64,000 bases of DNA from an uncultured Alphaproteobacteria bacterium (GCA_944392275.1 CALXWA010000002.1:62001-126000), one strand, 5' to 3'. Positions 24,083 to 33,291 are shown, numbered from the stretch's first letter. A program made the numbers and translations. The notes: generated from the letters alone by a model not told the origin.

Positions 24083-24158
24083 TGGTGGGTGTGGCTGGGA
24101 TCGAACCAGCGACCCCTACGATGTCAACGTAGTGCTCATACCACTGAGCTACACACCC
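24083..24158 (-). tRNA. tRNA-Val(GAC), integration target
   Basis: 76 nt with CCA. Acceptor stem GGGTGTG/CACACCC, anticodon stem CTACG/CGTAG with loop TTGACAT (anticodon GAC), T-arm CGCTGG-TTCGATC region. Intact and presumably functional. Its 3' half is element-derived, having been restored on integration. Confidence 0.93.
24102..24131. repeat. attR core repeat
   Basis: 30-bp copy of 16203-16232 within the intact tRNA-Val. It marks the right boundary of the element. Confidence 0.8.
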
Positions 24159-24284
24159 GCGATGGTGTTTTTAATACACTAAAAGATTTTAGAAATCAAG
24201 TGCTTTGTTTTTCATTTTTGGAAAAATTAGCGAATATTTAAGTTTTATCCTTTATCCTTAAAGCTCTAACAGAAAGAGGATACC

Positions 24285-25172
24285 GTGACGGATAAACATA
24301 TTGATTTTAAAGTCGACTATCAAAAGCTAAAAATCTTTGAGGAATTTAACACTCAGGAAATGCTTTATCCGATTGTTTTATCTTCCCCTCATAGCGGGAA
24401 TGTGTTTCCGGATGAATTTTTAGCCAATACCTCTCTTGATGTTAATGAACTTCGCTCTTCCGAAGATTGCTTTGTCACAGATTTAATCAAAAAAGCTTCT
24501 GATGCCGGAATCCCTTTACTGAGCATGAATATTGCCCGTACTTTTGTTGACGTTAATCGTGACAAAATAGAGATTGATGAATCGATGTACTTTAACGCTC
24601 CCGAGAATCCTAACAATTCCGGATCCAGAAGATGTCGGGTTGGCCTTGGCGTTATTCATCGCATTGTATCGCAAAACAAAAACATTTATGATGGAAAAAT
24701 TTCTTATAAAGAAGCTATGGAACGAATCAAAAACGTTTATGACCCCTACCATAAACGTTTAAAGCAATTAGTGGATAAATGTTACCGGAAATTTGGTTTT
24801 TGTCTGCTGTTGGATTGTCACTCCATGCCATCTGTTATTTGCAAAATCATGAATGAAGAAAAACCTCTTGATTTTTGTTTATGCACCCTTTTTGATGAAA
24901 GTTGTCCGACACAAATGTCTGAATACCTTAGCGATGAGCTGAAAGAACGAGGATATCGTGTCGAATTTAATCGTCCGTATGCCGGAGCTTATATTACCTT
25001 TAATTATTGCCAACCGCGAAAAAACATTCATACGTTGCAATTAGAGATTAACAGAAGCCTGTATATGGATGAGAATGTATATAAGAAAAATGATAATTTT
25101 CAATCTATTAGTACAGATATTTCTGAATCAATTCAAGGACTTGGAAAATTTTTACTGGATTTAAAAAAATAA
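24285..25172 (+). CDS. N-formylglutamate amidohydrolase family protein
   Basis: 295 residues, GTG start at 24285 with AGAGGA upstream. Family motifs: PIVLSSPHSGNVFPDEF (metal His), LRSSEDCFVTDLI, ARTFVDVNRD, LLLDCHSMPS, and the C-terminal NRPYAGAYITFNYCQPRKNIHTLQLEINRSLYM. The family (HutG/FGase-like) hydrolyses N-formyl-L-glutamate or related N-acyl amino acids with a zinc ion. No hut genes lie nearby, so the substrate is open. Confidence 0.85.
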   Translation: MTDKHIDFKVDYQKLKIFEEFNTQEMLYPIVLSSPHSGNVFPDEFLANTSLDVNELRSSEDCFVTDLIKKASDAGIPLLSMNIARTFVDVNRDKIEIDESMYFNAPENPNNSGSRRCRVGLGVIHRIVSQNKNIYDGKISYKEAMERIKNVYDPYHKRLKQLVDKCYRKFGFCLLLDCHSMPSVICKIMNEEKPLDFCLCTLFDESCPTQMSEYLSDELKERGYRVEFNRPYAGAYITFNYCQPRKNIHTLQLEINRSLYMDENVYKKNDNFQSISTDISESIQGLGKFLLDLKK

Positions 25173-25262
25173 TTGTGTTATAACCCCTCTTGTTTTTGCG
25201 GCTGAAGCTCATATTTTATTTTGCGGAGGCCTGTTATTTTTAAGATTATAAGTAGGGGACGG

Positions 25263-25289
25263 CTAACTGTTTAGTTAGTTCTTTTTTTG
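25263..25289 (+). terminator. Terminator
   Basis: CTAACT-GTTT-AGTTAG followed by TTCTTTTTTT, in the gap before the lytic transglycosylase gene. Confidence 0.65.
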
Positions 25290-25398
25290 TTAACCAACCT
25301 CAAAATTAATTTGTTTTTTTATTTAGCCTTTAAGCAAGTTGAAATTGGCACAAATGTTGCATGAGGGATTCTTGTGGCTGTTTTGAGGGAATAGAGGG

Positions 25399-26148
25399 AT
25401 GCGGTTTTTCGTATCGAATATTTTAATGTTTTTGTTAATACTGCTGATGTTAATTCAGCCAGTACAAGCTCAGGCTTACTCGGAATATCCCGATGTTTCC
25501 TTGGTTTGTATGGAAAATACACAAAAATTTGAGAAGAAATATCAAATTAAAGAACACTTATTAACCACCATTTCCAGTGTTGAAACCGGGAGATGGAACG
25601 CCAAAGAAAAAAGAAACGTTGCTTGGCCTTGGACGGTTAACGCTCAAGGAAAAGGCATGTTTTTCCAAACAAAGGCTGAGGCAGTCCGTGAAGTGAAAAG
25701 ACTCCAAAAAGCCGGCGTAAAAAGCATTGATGTCGGTTGTATGCAAATTAATTTGGCATATCACCCAGATGCTTTTGAAAGTGTTGAAGATGCTTTAGAC
25801 CCACAAAAAAATGTTGAATACGGGGCAAAGTTTTTGAAAAACCTTTATAAGGCAAAAGATAATGACTGGTTAAAGGCCGCCATGGCTTATCACTCCAGCC
25901 AGCCTCAGAAGGCTTTAAAATACAAAAAACGTCTGACATCGGCTTATGAGATGGTTAAGCAAGCTCATAATATTGATGCCGACAAAAAATTATTTGGAAA
26001 TATTGAACAACCTCAGCATAAAAAACTTGAAACAAAAGTTGCTTATGCTAAAAAAAATAACAGCTTAAAAAAACAAGCCAGTGCCGCTAAAGCTAATGCT
26101 TGGAGAGAGGCAAAATTGGCTGAGTACAGAAAAAGTAAATTAAAATAA
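25399..26148 (+). CDS. Lytic transglycosylase-like SLT-domain protein
   Basis: 249 residues. Signal peptide (NILMFLLILLMLIQPVQAQA). SLT domain from residue 45: catalytic Glu E62 in TTISSVETGRWN, GCMQINLAYHP, ALDPQKNVEYGAKFLKNLY and AMAYHSSQP. It cleaves peptidoglycan to 1,6-anhydro-MurNAc in the periplasm, and such proteins are often called VirB1-like when beside secretion genes; none are here. The Lys/Ala-rich C-terminal tail is probably disordered. It may be co-transcribed with the MBL protein 12 nt downstream. Confidence 0.85.
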   Translation: MRFFVSNILMFLLILLMLIQPVQAQAYSEYPDVSLVCMENTQKFEKKYQIKEHLLTTISSVETGRWNAKEKRNVAWPWTVNAQGKGMFFQTKAEAVREVKRLQKAGVKSIDVGCMQINLAYHPDAFESVEDALDPQKNVEYGAKFLKNLYKAKDNDWLKAAMAYHSSQPQKALKYKKRLTSAYEMVKQAHNIDADKKLFGNIEQPQHKKLETKVAYAKKNNSLKKQASAAKANAWREAKLAEYRKSKLK

Positions 26149-26159
26149 ATTAAGGTGTT

Positions 26160-27674
26160 ATGACGGGAAATATCATGGAAAACGGCTTCTATTGGAAGCC
26201 CGTTGGCGGAAACAATATCGATCAAGTCAGCGGACATTGCTATGAATATACCTGTGTTACTCCAAATAATAAAAAACTTGTTCGAACGACAATTCTTGTC
26301 GATTTGGGTAAGTTTGACAACCATCAAGCCTTAGGCGTTAAAAACTCGGCGGCAGCCGTTCCTGATGTTCGAGAGCTGCTTAATCATTCCGAGCTTATGC
26401 CTAAGGCTCTTTTAATTACCCATTCTCATCCAGATCATTTAAATGGAATCGTGCATTATATAAAAGCCGGATATACCTTCCCTAAGCTTTATGGCGGAAA
26501 ATATACGGAAATGATTTTGAATCAGCTTTATGAAGAATTTGAGGTTCCGACAAAGTTTCAGCCCAAATTTATTTGCATTAAAGAAGGGGATATCCTTAAG
26601 TTTGATAATATGGAGGTTGAGGTTATTGCTTCTTCCCATACTTGTTTTGGCAGCTTTGGCTTTATCATTAAAACACCTTATGGTACCGTCTACCACACCG
26701 GAGATATGAAAATTGACGGTAGCACCTATTTTCGCAAGCCAACCAATTTACATCGTCTTAAAGAGTTGGCAACACAAATTGATTGTGTGGTTGCCGATTT
26801 TTACGGGTGTACGGATGATGGCTTTGCCATTAAAGAAGTCACAACTTTTCAAAAATTGGTGCAAAAAATTAAACGACACCCGAAAAGAAAAATTTTAATT
26901 CCGGTTTATCCGACTCATCCCGAAATGTATATCATTGCTTTTTTGGCGGCCTTAAAAACAAAAAAGAATGTTGTGTTTTATGGCAGCAAAGATTTTTACA
27001 TCTATTTAAAATTGATTGTTGATTATGGAATATCTTTTGAAAAGATTGCTAAAAATCGCATTCAGATTTTATATAAGCCTGACGATGATATTAAAAAATT
27101 TGGTAATAATTATGTGGTTATCGGTACTTTTAATAATCTGCATCCGCTTTTTGAGGCAACCGAAAAAGATACTTACGGCATTTTGACGGCCAAAAGCTTT
27201 TTTAACCCTCTTAAGGGACAGCTTAACCTTCACAATATTCCTTTTGTGAGTGTTGATGAAATGCCTGAGCTACAGGGTTTTGGTCATGGTTTTTGGGGCG
27301 ACTATGAATATTTGCATACCCTTTTACCTGACAGCACCTTTATTCCAACCCACTGTCCGGTCTTTGTGATTGATAATATTCGCGAACTGGCCGCCTATTG
27401 CGGAATGAATTTGGTAAAAGAAACGCCACATAATAACGAAATATTTAGAATTAATGGTAAAGAATGTGAAAAGATAAAAAGCTCCCCTGCGGTGTGGCTG
27501 GTGGTTAATTATAACGGGGATTATGCTTATTTTACCGAAGTTTGGCAAAAGCCTACCTCCGGAGAGGGCTTTTTGAAAAGGACTATCAGCAATCGTCGTT
27601 GCAAAAATAAGTTTAAAATGTTTTTACTCGCAAGAAAGCAAAAGGAAGCAAAAAAGAAAAATGAGCTTAACTAA
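26160..27674 (+). CDS. RNase J-like metallo-beta-lactamase protein
   Basis: 504 residues. MBL-fold motifs: HSHPDH (metal site, about residue 86), SSHTCFGSFGF, HTGDMKID, and the C-terminal PTHCP; a beta-CASP-like insertion lies between about 215 and 370 (KILIPVYPTHPEMYIIAFLAALKTKKNVVFYGS). The overall arrangement resembles RNase J (5'-3' exo/endonuclease), but the sequence is divergent and the last 60 residues are basic, so another RNA or ester hydrolase of the family is possible. The end overlaps the thioesterase gene by 14 nt. Confidence 0.72.
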   Translation: MTGNIMENGFYWKPVGGNNIDQVSGHCYEYTCVTPNNKKLVRTTILVDLGKFDNHQALGVKNSAAAVPDVRELLNHSELMPKALLITHSHPDHLNGIVHYIKAGYTFPKLYGGKYTEMILNQLYEEFEVPTKFQPKFICIKEGDILKFDNMEVEVIASSHTCFGSFGFIIKTPYGTVYHTGDMKIDGSTYFRKPTNLHRLKELATQIDCVVADFYGCTDDGFAIKEVTTFQKLVQKIKRHPKRKILIPVYPTHPEMYIIAFLAALKTKKNVVFYGSKDFYIYLKLIVDYGISFEKIAKNRIQILYKPDDDIKKFGNNYVVIGTFNNLHPLFEATEKDTYGILTAKSFFNPLKGQLNLHNIPFVSVDEMPELQGFGHGFWGDYEYLHTLLPDSTFIPTHCPVFVIDNIRELAAYCGMNLVKETPHNNEIFRINGKECEKIKSSPAVWLVVNYNGDYAYFTEVWQKPTSGEGFLKRTISNRRCKNKFKMFLLARKQKEAKKKNELN

Positions 27675-28407
27675 ATATACCAGAGATTATTTGGTTCGCA
27701 GTTATGAAACCGATGGAAACAACAATCTGCGGATTGTGACTTTGTTAAATATTTTTCAGGATATGGCGGATAAAAGTGCCTATGAAATGGGACTGGGTCT
27801 GGACTACGTTTATGCCAAGGGATTGGGCTGGGTTGGCTCTAATTATGAAATGATGATTGATCGCTTGCCCAAAATGCATGAAAAAGTACGCATTGCCTCA
27901 TGGCCGGCTGCTGAAAAAAAAGTGGCTGCCATAAGAGAATTTGAGGTCTTTGGCGAAGACGGCAAAAGTATTATTCGAGCCTCGAGCAAATGGGTTCTTC
28001 TGGATGTACAGAAAATGCGTCCCGTCAGCCTTAAAGATAATTTGCCCGAATATCAAATTATTCCCGAACGTGTGATTGACACCGAATTCCCTAAAATCGG
28101 GGAGCCGGAACGCGTCGACTTGGAAACAAAATTTCGCGTTCGGTTTGATGATATTGACCTTAATCGACACGTTAACAATGCTGTCTATGTTTTGTGGGCT
28201 TGTGAAGCCGTTGAGCCTGAATTTCGCTTGTCTCATAACCCAAAACATATTGAAATGTCTTTTAAAAAAGAAGGACATTTAGGTGAGAAGATTCTGGTTA
28301 AAACGCAGTGTGACGGAAAGTTTACGCTTTGCAGTATTCAAACCTATGGCGGCGAAGACAACCGCGAACTTGCTCGTGCAAAGATTGAGTGGCAACCCTT
28401 AAAATAA
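27661..28407 (+). CDS. Acyl-ACP thioesterase (FatA/FatB-type)
   Basis: 248 residues made of two hotdog domains. N-terminal half YLVRSYETDGNNNLRIVTLLNIFQDMADKSAYEMG, KKVAAIREFEVFG; C-terminal half RVRFDDIDLNRHVNNAVYVLWACEAV containing the catalytic Asn-His pattern (N-x-H-x-N-N) of plant and bacterial acyl-ACP thioesterases. It releases fatty acids from acyl carrier protein. In bacteria this full two-domain form is best known from anaerobes. It is coupled to the MBL protein gene by overlap. Confidence 0.85.
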   Translation: MSLTKYTRDYLVRSYETDGNNNLRIVTLLNIFQDMADKSAYEMGLGLDYVYAKGLGWVGSNYEMMIDRLPKMHEKVRIASWPAAEKKVAAIREFEVFGEDGKSIIRASSKWVLLDVQKMRPVSLKDNLPEYQIIPERVIDTEFPKIGEPERVDLETKFRVRFDDIDLNRHVNNAVYVLWACEAVEPEFRLSHNPKHIEMSFKKEGHLGEKILVKTQCDGKFTLCSIQTYGGEDNRELARAKIEWQPLK

Positions 28408-28436
28408 AAGGCTTCAACAGAAGCCTTTTATTTTAA
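28403..28436. terminator. Bidirectional terminator thioesterase / mntP
   Basis: AAAAGGCTTC-aaca-GAAGCCTTTT with A/T extensions on both sides. Confidence 0.85.
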
Positions 28437-28993
28437 CCAATATGTTCGTAGAGAACTTTGCAACCAAGCGCTATCAAAATTACTCCCGAAGAAATCTCAA
28501 GAATCCGCTTGGGAAAATTTTTAAATAAACGGCAAAAATTAAACCCAAGACAAGAATTAATAAATGTTACGGCCCCGATGATTAACGCAGAACTCCAAAC
28601 CGGTTGTTTCATGAAATAGAGCATGGAGCCGCTGACAAAGGCATCAATTGAGGTCGCAACCCCTATTAACAATAAAATTTTCAGGGACAGGACTTTTGCT
28701 ATTTTTTCTTCACAATCCCCTTTGCGTAGAGAATCGGAAATCACTTTTAGACCAAGCATCAGAAAAACAAAAAAAGCAATCCAATGGTCAACCTGTTCAA
28801 TTTGATGATAAATACTTCTGGCTCCAAACCATCCGAGTATCGGCATGATAAATTGCCCCAAACCAGTCGCCGTTGCCAATTTGAGAGCTGATTTGCCTTT
28901 TTTCTTTTTAATTACCAAACCGTAAGAAAAAGAGACGATAAAAGCATCTACCGAAAGAGCCAATGCCAATAAAAAAACTTCAATAAAATTCAT
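28433..28993 (-). CDS. mntP: Manganese efflux pump MntP
   Basis: 186 residues, six predicted transmembrane helices in two repeats, each with the acidic signature: LALALSVDAFIVSFSYGL and IGVATSIDAFVSGSML (the intramembrane Asp residues bind Mn2+). It exports Mn(II). Expression is MntR- or riboswitch-controlled in some bacteria, but the 60-bp upstream gap is too short for a yybP-ykoY riboswitch. Divergent from the trmN6-like gene. Confidence 0.9.
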   Translation of the reverse strand: MNFIEVFLLALALSVDAFIVSFSYGLVIKKKKGKSALKLATATGLGQFIMPILGWFGARSIYHQIEQVDHWIAFFVFLMLGLKVISDSLRKGDCEEKIAKVLSLKILLLIGVATSIDAFVSGSMLYFMKQPVWSSALIIGAVTFINSCLGFNFCRLFKNFPKRILEISSGVILIALGCKVLYEHIG

Positions 28994-29053
28994 AATTTTC
29001 CTTTGTTCTTTTTTGTTTTTTAGGTAAACTCCTTACAAACAAGGAGTTTATGC

Positions 29054-29782
29054 ATGGCAGATTATAGCGAAGATTATTTATTAGACAAGAGAGTAAAAAT
29101 TTTTCAACCTCTTAACGGGTACCGTGCTTCTACCGATGCGGTTTTGTTGGCAGCTTTTGTTTGCCATGTGAAAAAGGGGGATAATATTCTTGATGTTGGT
29201 TCCGGAACAGGGGCTATTTCTTTGTGTTTGTCCGAACGTTTAAAAAACAAAGAAATTTCCATCAGAGGATTGGAAATTCAACCCGAGCTGGCTCGACTTG
29301 CCAATCTGAGCGCTCAGGTTAACCATTTTCATTTTCTTGAATTTATTCATACCAATATTTTTGACTATAAAACCGATTTTTGTTCGTTTGCTCATGTCGT
29401 CAGTAATCCGCCGTATTCGGAAAACGATATGCCCTCCCCAAACCTCAGCAAAGCGACCGCTCATAATTTTGTAAAGGCGGATTTGGAAAAGTGGATTGCT
29501 TTTTGTATCAAAATGATTAAACCTCAAGGCTTTTTTTATACCGTTAACCGAGCCGAGGCTCTTGAAGATTTGCTTTGCCTTTTACATGGCAAATTGGGAG
29601 GGATTGAAGTTTTTCCGCTTTATTCAAAATCCGGACAAGATGCAAAACGTATTCTTCTTCGGGCGAGAAAAGACAGTAAAGCCCCTTTAATTTTACGGTC
29701 TCCGATTGTTTTGCACCAAGAGGATGGAACCTATACCGCAGAAGCTCAACGGATTTTGCGTGGGGGCGAAGGATGGGATTAA
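29054..29782 (+). CDS. tRNA1(Val) adenine-N6 methyltransferase-like (TrmN6/YfiC)
   Basis: 242 residues. Rossmann methyltransferase with DVGSGTGAISLCL (motif I), a second-strand IRGLEIQPELARLA, and the catalytic NPPY in HVVSNPPYSENDM, typical of N6-adenine methyltransferases of the TrmN6/YfiC group, which modify A37 of tRNA-Val. Also alphaproteobacterial in style: RVKIFQPLNGYRASTDAVLLAAF at the N-terminus. The start is preceded by AAGGAG. Confidence 0.85.
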   Translation: MADYSEDYLLDKRVKIFQPLNGYRASTDAVLLAAFVCHVKKGDNILDVGSGTGAISLCLSERLKNKEISIRGLEIQPELARLANLSAQVNHFHFLEFIHTNIFDYKTDFCSFAHVVSNPPYSENDMPSPNLSKATAHNFVKADLEKWIAFCIKMIKPQGFFYTVNRAEALEDLLCLLHGKLGGIEVFPLYSKSGQDAKRILLRARKDSKAPLILRSPIVLHQEDGTYTAEAQRILRGGEGWD

Positions 29783-29828
29783 CCCTTTCTTTTTCCTGAT
29801 AAATAAAGAAAAAACGTAATTTTTTCTA

Positions 29829-29857
29829 TTGACAGAAAACAGAATTCTCTTTATAAG
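29829..29857 (+). promoter_or_regulatory. rpmH promoter
   Basis: TTGACA (29829-29834), 17-bp spacer, TATAAG (29852-29857), a near-consensus sigma-70 promoter about 70 bp upstream of rpmH. Confidence 0.8.
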
Positions 29858-29927
29858 TCAGATGTCCGAGAATGTTCTAAGATGTTGAACATTTTAAATA
29901 ATTAACTAATAAAACCGGAGAAAAAAT

Positions 29928-30062
29928 ATGAAACGTACCTATCAACCAAGTAAATTGGTAAGAGCCCGTCGCCATGGTTTTCGTACTCGTATGGCAACAG
30001 CCGGCGGTCGCAAAGTTTTGTCTGCTCGCCGTGCTAAGGGACGCAAGAAAATCTCTGCATAA
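29928..30062 (+). CDS. rpmH: 50S ribosomal protein L34
   Basis: 44 residues, the usual L34 length, with the family sequence [21 protein letters not shown], then [20 protein letters not shown]. Basic structural protein of the large subunit. It leads the conserved rpmH-rnpA-yidD-yidC block. Confidence 0.97.
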   Translation: MKRTYQPSKLVRARRHGFRTRMATAGGRKVLSARRAKGRKKISA

Positions 30063-30071
30063 GTCGCAGCA

Positions 30072-30467
30072 ATGGCAAAACTTCTTATCTTAAAAAAAAG
30101 AAAAGATTTTGTTCGAGCCGCCAAAGGATTAAAAGTTGTTACACCAAGTTTAATCTTACAGGCGGCTCAAAGTTTATGTGTCCCTGACGATTGCTGTCGC
30201 TTTGGTTTTACGGCAACTAAAAAACTCGGGAAAGCCCATATTCGGAATCGGACCAAAAGGCGTATGCGGGCTGCCGTCCGTGACGTTTTTTACGACAATG
30301 CTCTTAGCGGAACAGATTATGTTTTAATTGGAAGGTATAAAACCGCTACGGTTGATTTTATGGCACTTAAAAGCGATTTGCTTTATGCTCTTAGCAAAAT
30401 CAACAAAATGATTACTGAAAAAAAGGAGCCGCATTCTGATGAAGCAGATTTGCATCCTACTGATTAA
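30072..30467 (+). CDS. rnpA: Ribonuclease P protein component
   Basis: 131 residues. [39 protein letters not shown] (the RNR basic motif that binds the RNase P RNA) and [10 protein letters not shown]. Assists 5' tRNA maturation. It starts 9 nt after rpmH; its end overlaps yidD by 29 nt. Confidence 0.95.
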   Translation: MAKLLILKKRKDFVRAAKGLKVVTPSLILQAAQSLCVPDDCCRFGFTATKKLGKAHIRNRTKRRMRAAVRDVFYDNALSGTDYVLIGRYKTATVDFMALKSDLLYALSKINKMITEKKEPHSDEADLHPTD

Positions 30468-30681
30468 ATTTTATCAAAAATTTTTATCTCCGTTGTGTCC
30501 GGGAGTTTGCCGCTACCGTCCCACCTGTTCCGAATATTTTATTCAGGCCTTGAAAATCCATGGCCTTGTTAAAGGCTGTTACTTGGGTTTTAGACGAATC
30601 CTACGCTGCCACCCGTGGGGAGGATCCGGCTATGATCCTGTCCCGCCAAAAACAATCAAAGAATCTGATAAAACACGATAA
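30439..30681 (+). CDS. yidD: Membrane protein insertion efficiency factor
   Basis: 80 residues of the YidD family: [59 protein letters not shown] with the conserved three Cys and [10 protein letters not shown]. An amphipathic inner-membrane protein aiding YidC-dependent insertion. Confidence 0.96.
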   Translation: MKQICILLIKFYQKFLSPLCPGVCRYRPTCSEYFIQALKIHGLVKGCYLGFRRILRCHPWGGSGYDPVPPKTIKESDKTR

Positions 30682-30746
30682 ATACTTGCCTTCGGGCTGA
30701 AACTATACTAAATATAAGCAAAATACAAAATTTTGGGAGTTTATTT

Positions 30747-32417
30747 ATGAAAGAAGAGATGAAGGGCCTTTATGCCGCCATCGTTTTATCAATTGTTGTT
30801 ATTTTTGTCAGCAATTACCTTTTTCCGAAACCGCAGCCGTCAACAATCCGTGAGGAAAAAGTAGAAGTTGCCACAACAAAACCGGAAAAAACAGAATCCG
30901 CCCCTGAAAATACAATTAAGACCATATCGGTCTCAGAGGCTTTGGCTCAGGATCGTCGTGTTAAAATATCCAATGCTTCTCTTTTAGGATCTCTTCGTAT
31001 TAAAGGGAGCCGTTTTGATGAATTGTATTTGAGCAAATATAAAACCGATTTGAATCCCGAAAGTCCAAATGTTGAACTGTTAACACCGACAAAAACAGCA
31101 ACGCCTTATTATGCCGAGTTTGGTTGGCTTAGTACGGACAAGAGCTTGAAACTCCCTGACAGTGATACTCTTTGGAATGTCAAAAGCAAAGAGCTTTCTC
31201 CCGAAACACCCCTTGTTTTAGAATGGAATAACGGGCAAGGGATTAAGTTTGTCCGGAAGATTTCTTTAGATAATCATTATATGTTCCATATTGAAGAAGT
31301 TGTTGAGAACAACAGCGGCAAAAACATTACGCTCTACCCGTACGGATTAATCAATCGCAAATATGAAGAGGCAAAAACAGCGGCCTCCGTTGTTCATGAG
31401 GGGATGTCTGCCATTATCAATTCTTCCCTTAAAGAGATTAAAATTTCTGATTTGGAAGACGGAGAAAAGAAAGAATTTTCGACAAACGGCGGATGGGCCG
31501 GATTTAGCGATCGTTATTGGTTTAGTGCCTTTATTTTACAAAACGGAGCTGAAAGCAATGTTAAATTTGCTAATAACGGAGAAAACCAATATCAAATCGA
31601 TTTTGTCGGTAAACCTCTTTTGATAAATGCAAATACCGTTGGAACTTATAGTTCTCGCTTTTTCTCCGGAGCTAAAGAAATTAAGCTTTTGGATAAATAC
31701 ACCAAAGATTTGGGAATCGATAAGTTTGATTTGGCTATTGATTTCGGATGGTATTATTTCTTGACCAAACCGTTCTTTTATATTCTGGACTTTTTATTCA
31801 AGATTATCGGCAACATGGGATGGGCGATTTTGCTTTTTGCGGCCTTGTTACGATTGGCAATGTTCCCAATTGCAAACAAGTCTTATGAAAGCATGTCTAA
31901 AATGAAAAAAGTCCAACCCAAGCTTCAAGCCTTGCAAGAAAAATACAAAGACGATAAACAAAAGCTCCAAACAGAAATGTTTGAATTGTATCGCAAAGAA
32001 AAAATCAATCCGGCTTCGGGATGTTTGCCTTTGTTAATCCAAATTCCGGTATTTTTCTCCCTGTACAAGGTTCTTAATATTGCTATTGAAATTCGTCATG
32101 CACCGTTTGTGGGCTGGATTAAAGATTTATCGGCTCCCGATCCCTTAACAATTTCTGTTTTGACACATTTGCCGGTTCCTTCTTTTTTGGATATTGGGGT
32201 ATGGCCGATTGTGATGGGGATTACTATGTATATTCAACAGAAATTGAACCCCAAACCGACCAACAAAGACCAAGCCAGAATGTTTGCTCTTATGCCTTTA
32301 ATCTTTATGTTTATGTTAGGGCATTTTGCATCCGGTTTGGTTATTTACTGGACGCTTAGCAATATTCTTTCCATTATCCAACAGAAAGTTATTATGAAAA
32401 AAGTCGGAGTGGATTAA
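30747..32417 (+). CDS. yidC: Membrane protein insertase YidC
   Basis: 556 residues. Uncleaved N-terminal helix (LYAAIVLSIVVIFVSNYLF), a linker, the large periplasmic P1 beta domain (about 70-335), then the five-helix insertase core: FLTKPFFYILDFLFKIIGNMGWAILLFAALLRLAMFPI, IQIPVFFSLYKVLNIAIE, MYIQQKLNP, ending in FMFMLGHFASGLVIYWTLSNILSIIQQ. Gram-negative type length. Inserts inner-membrane proteins with or without Sec. Confidence 0.97.
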   Translation: MKEEMKGLYAAIVLSIVVIFVSNYLFPKPQPSTIREEKVEVATTKPEKTESAPENTIKTISVSEALAQDRRVKISNASLLGSLRIKGSRFDELYLSKYKTDLNPESPNVELLTPTKTATPYYAEFGWLSTDKSLKLPDSDTLWNVKSKELSPETPLVLEWNNGQGIKFVRKISLDNHYMFHIEEVVENNSGKNITLYPYGLINRKYEEAKTAASVVHEGMSAIINSSLKEIKISDLEDGEKKEFSTNGGWAGFSDRYWFSAFILQNGAESNVKFANNGENQYQIDFVGKPLLINANTVGTYSSRFFSGAKEIKLLDKYTKDLGIDKFDLAIDFGWYYFLTKPFFYILDFLFKIIGNMGWAILLFAALLRLAMFPIANKSYESMSKMKKVQPKLQALQEKYKDDKQKLQTEMFELYRKEKINPASGCLPLLIQIPVFFSLYKVLNIAIEIRHAPFVGWIKDLSAPDPLTISVLTHLPVPSFLDIGVWPIVMGITMYIQQKLNPKPTNKDQARMFALMPLIFMFMLGHFASGLVIYWTLSNILSIIQQKVIMKKVGVD

Positions 32418-33059
32418 GTGGATTTTAAGCCGGAAGAATATCGTGTAGCTGAGGTTGAGCAGGCAAACACATTGTTCCTGAAAGGGACGAGTTTTATGCT
32501 TAGCGTTGCTTCGCTCTCTCAGTTGCCGCCGGATAATTTGCCGGAAGTGGCTTTTGCCGGCCGCTCCAATGTTGGAAAATCTTCGCTGATAAATGCACTG
32601 ACCAAGCAAAAGAATTTGGCTAAGGCTTCTAACACCCCCGGGAGAACGCAACAGCTTAATTATTTTAACTTAGCCGGTAAGCTTTATTTGGTTGATATGC
32701 CGGGCTATGGTTATGCCCAAGCACCGGACGGCTTGGTAAAAAAATGGCAACAAATGATTTTGACCTATTTGCAAGGCCGAGCCAATTTAAAGCGGGTGTT
32801 TTTATTAATTGATTCCCGGCATGGTCTCAAAAAAAATGATCTTGAGATTATGGATTTGCTGGACAAAGCGGCGGTAACTTATCAGATTGTATTAACCAAA
32901 ACCGATAAAATCAGTACGACTGCCCTGGATAAGGTTTTTAACGAAACGGCTCTTGTTTTGAAAAAACACGCCGCCGCACATGTTCGTATTCTTCCAACCA
33001 GCTCCGAAAAAGGTATTGGATTGGATGCGTTGCGTGTAGAAATTTCCTCTTTAATTTAA
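32418..33059 (+). CDS. engB: Ribosome biogenesis GTPase EngB/YihA
   Basis: 213 residues, GTG start immediately after the yidC stop. G1 AGRSNVGKSSLINAL, G3 VDMPGYGYA, G4 TKTDK, and the G2-like TPGRTQQLNYF. An essential GTPase for 50S assembly and division. Conserved partner of yidC in Alphaproteobacteria. Confidence 0.95.
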   Translation: MDFKPEEYRVAEVEQANTLFLKGTSFMLSVASLSQLPPDNLPEVAFAGRSNVGKSSLINALTKQKNLAKASNTPGRTQQLNYFNLAGKLYLVDMPGYGYAQAPDGLVKKWQQMILTYLQGRANLKRVFLLIDSRHGLKKNDLEIMDLLDKAAVTYQIVLTKTDKISTTALDKVFNETALVLKKHAAAHVRILPTSSEKGIGLDALRVEISSLI

Positions 33060-33126
33060 GACTTGCATTCTTGTGAAAAAATTTTATCCTTGTGGTTATC
33101 AGAAGTACTATTTAAATATTATCGTC

Positions 33127-33291
33127 ATGAAAAAACTTTACACAATTTGCTGTTTGCTTTACTTAGCAGCCGCTTTGGTTTTGTTGGCATTGTTTCCAAT
33201 CCAATTTATTTTGTTTGCAATTATTGTAAATGTTTGTTGTTATCTTCACTGTGCTTATGGGAAAAAGATAAAAAAACAGCATAGCTTTTAG
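33127..33291 (+). CDS. Possible small hydrophobic protein
   Basis: 54 residues from the ATG at 33127 (frame open from a GTG at 33073). Two hydrophobic segments (ICCLLYLAAALVLLALFPI and FILFAIIVNVCCYLHCAY) and a basic tail. No clear ribosome site, and it lies between engB and a terminator, so it may be spurious. Confidence 0.35.
   Translation: MKKLYTICCLLYLAAALVLLALFPIQFILFAIIVNVCCYLHCAYGKKIKKQHSF

Larger units (their letters stand above)
16203..24131 (+). mobile_element. Integrative element in tRNA-Val(GAC), about 7.9 kb
   Basis: Bounded by 30-bp direct repeats of the tRNA gene, with a tyrosine integrase just inside the left end and the reconstituted intact tRNA at the right end. Gene content: integrase, unknown 178-residue protein, excisionase-like HTH, HUH-type Rep candidate, two small envelope proteins, two coiled-coil membrane proteins, a STAS-like protein and a GHKL ATPase. 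There are no capsid, tail, conjugation or relaxosome genes, so it resembles a satellite or integrative mobilisable element that borrows a transfer machine. Its codon use is visibly more AT-rich than the flanks (many ATA and AGA codons), consistent with transfer. Confidence 0.82.

Noticed and set aside
28994..29053. yybP-ykoY manganese riboswitch before mntP
   Set aside because: Only 60 nt separate the divergent genes, too short for the riboswitch, and no matching stems are seen.
32316..32651. 111-codon minus-strand ORF across yidC/engB
   Set aside because: Antisense to two clear genes, no ribosome site, low-quality peptide.
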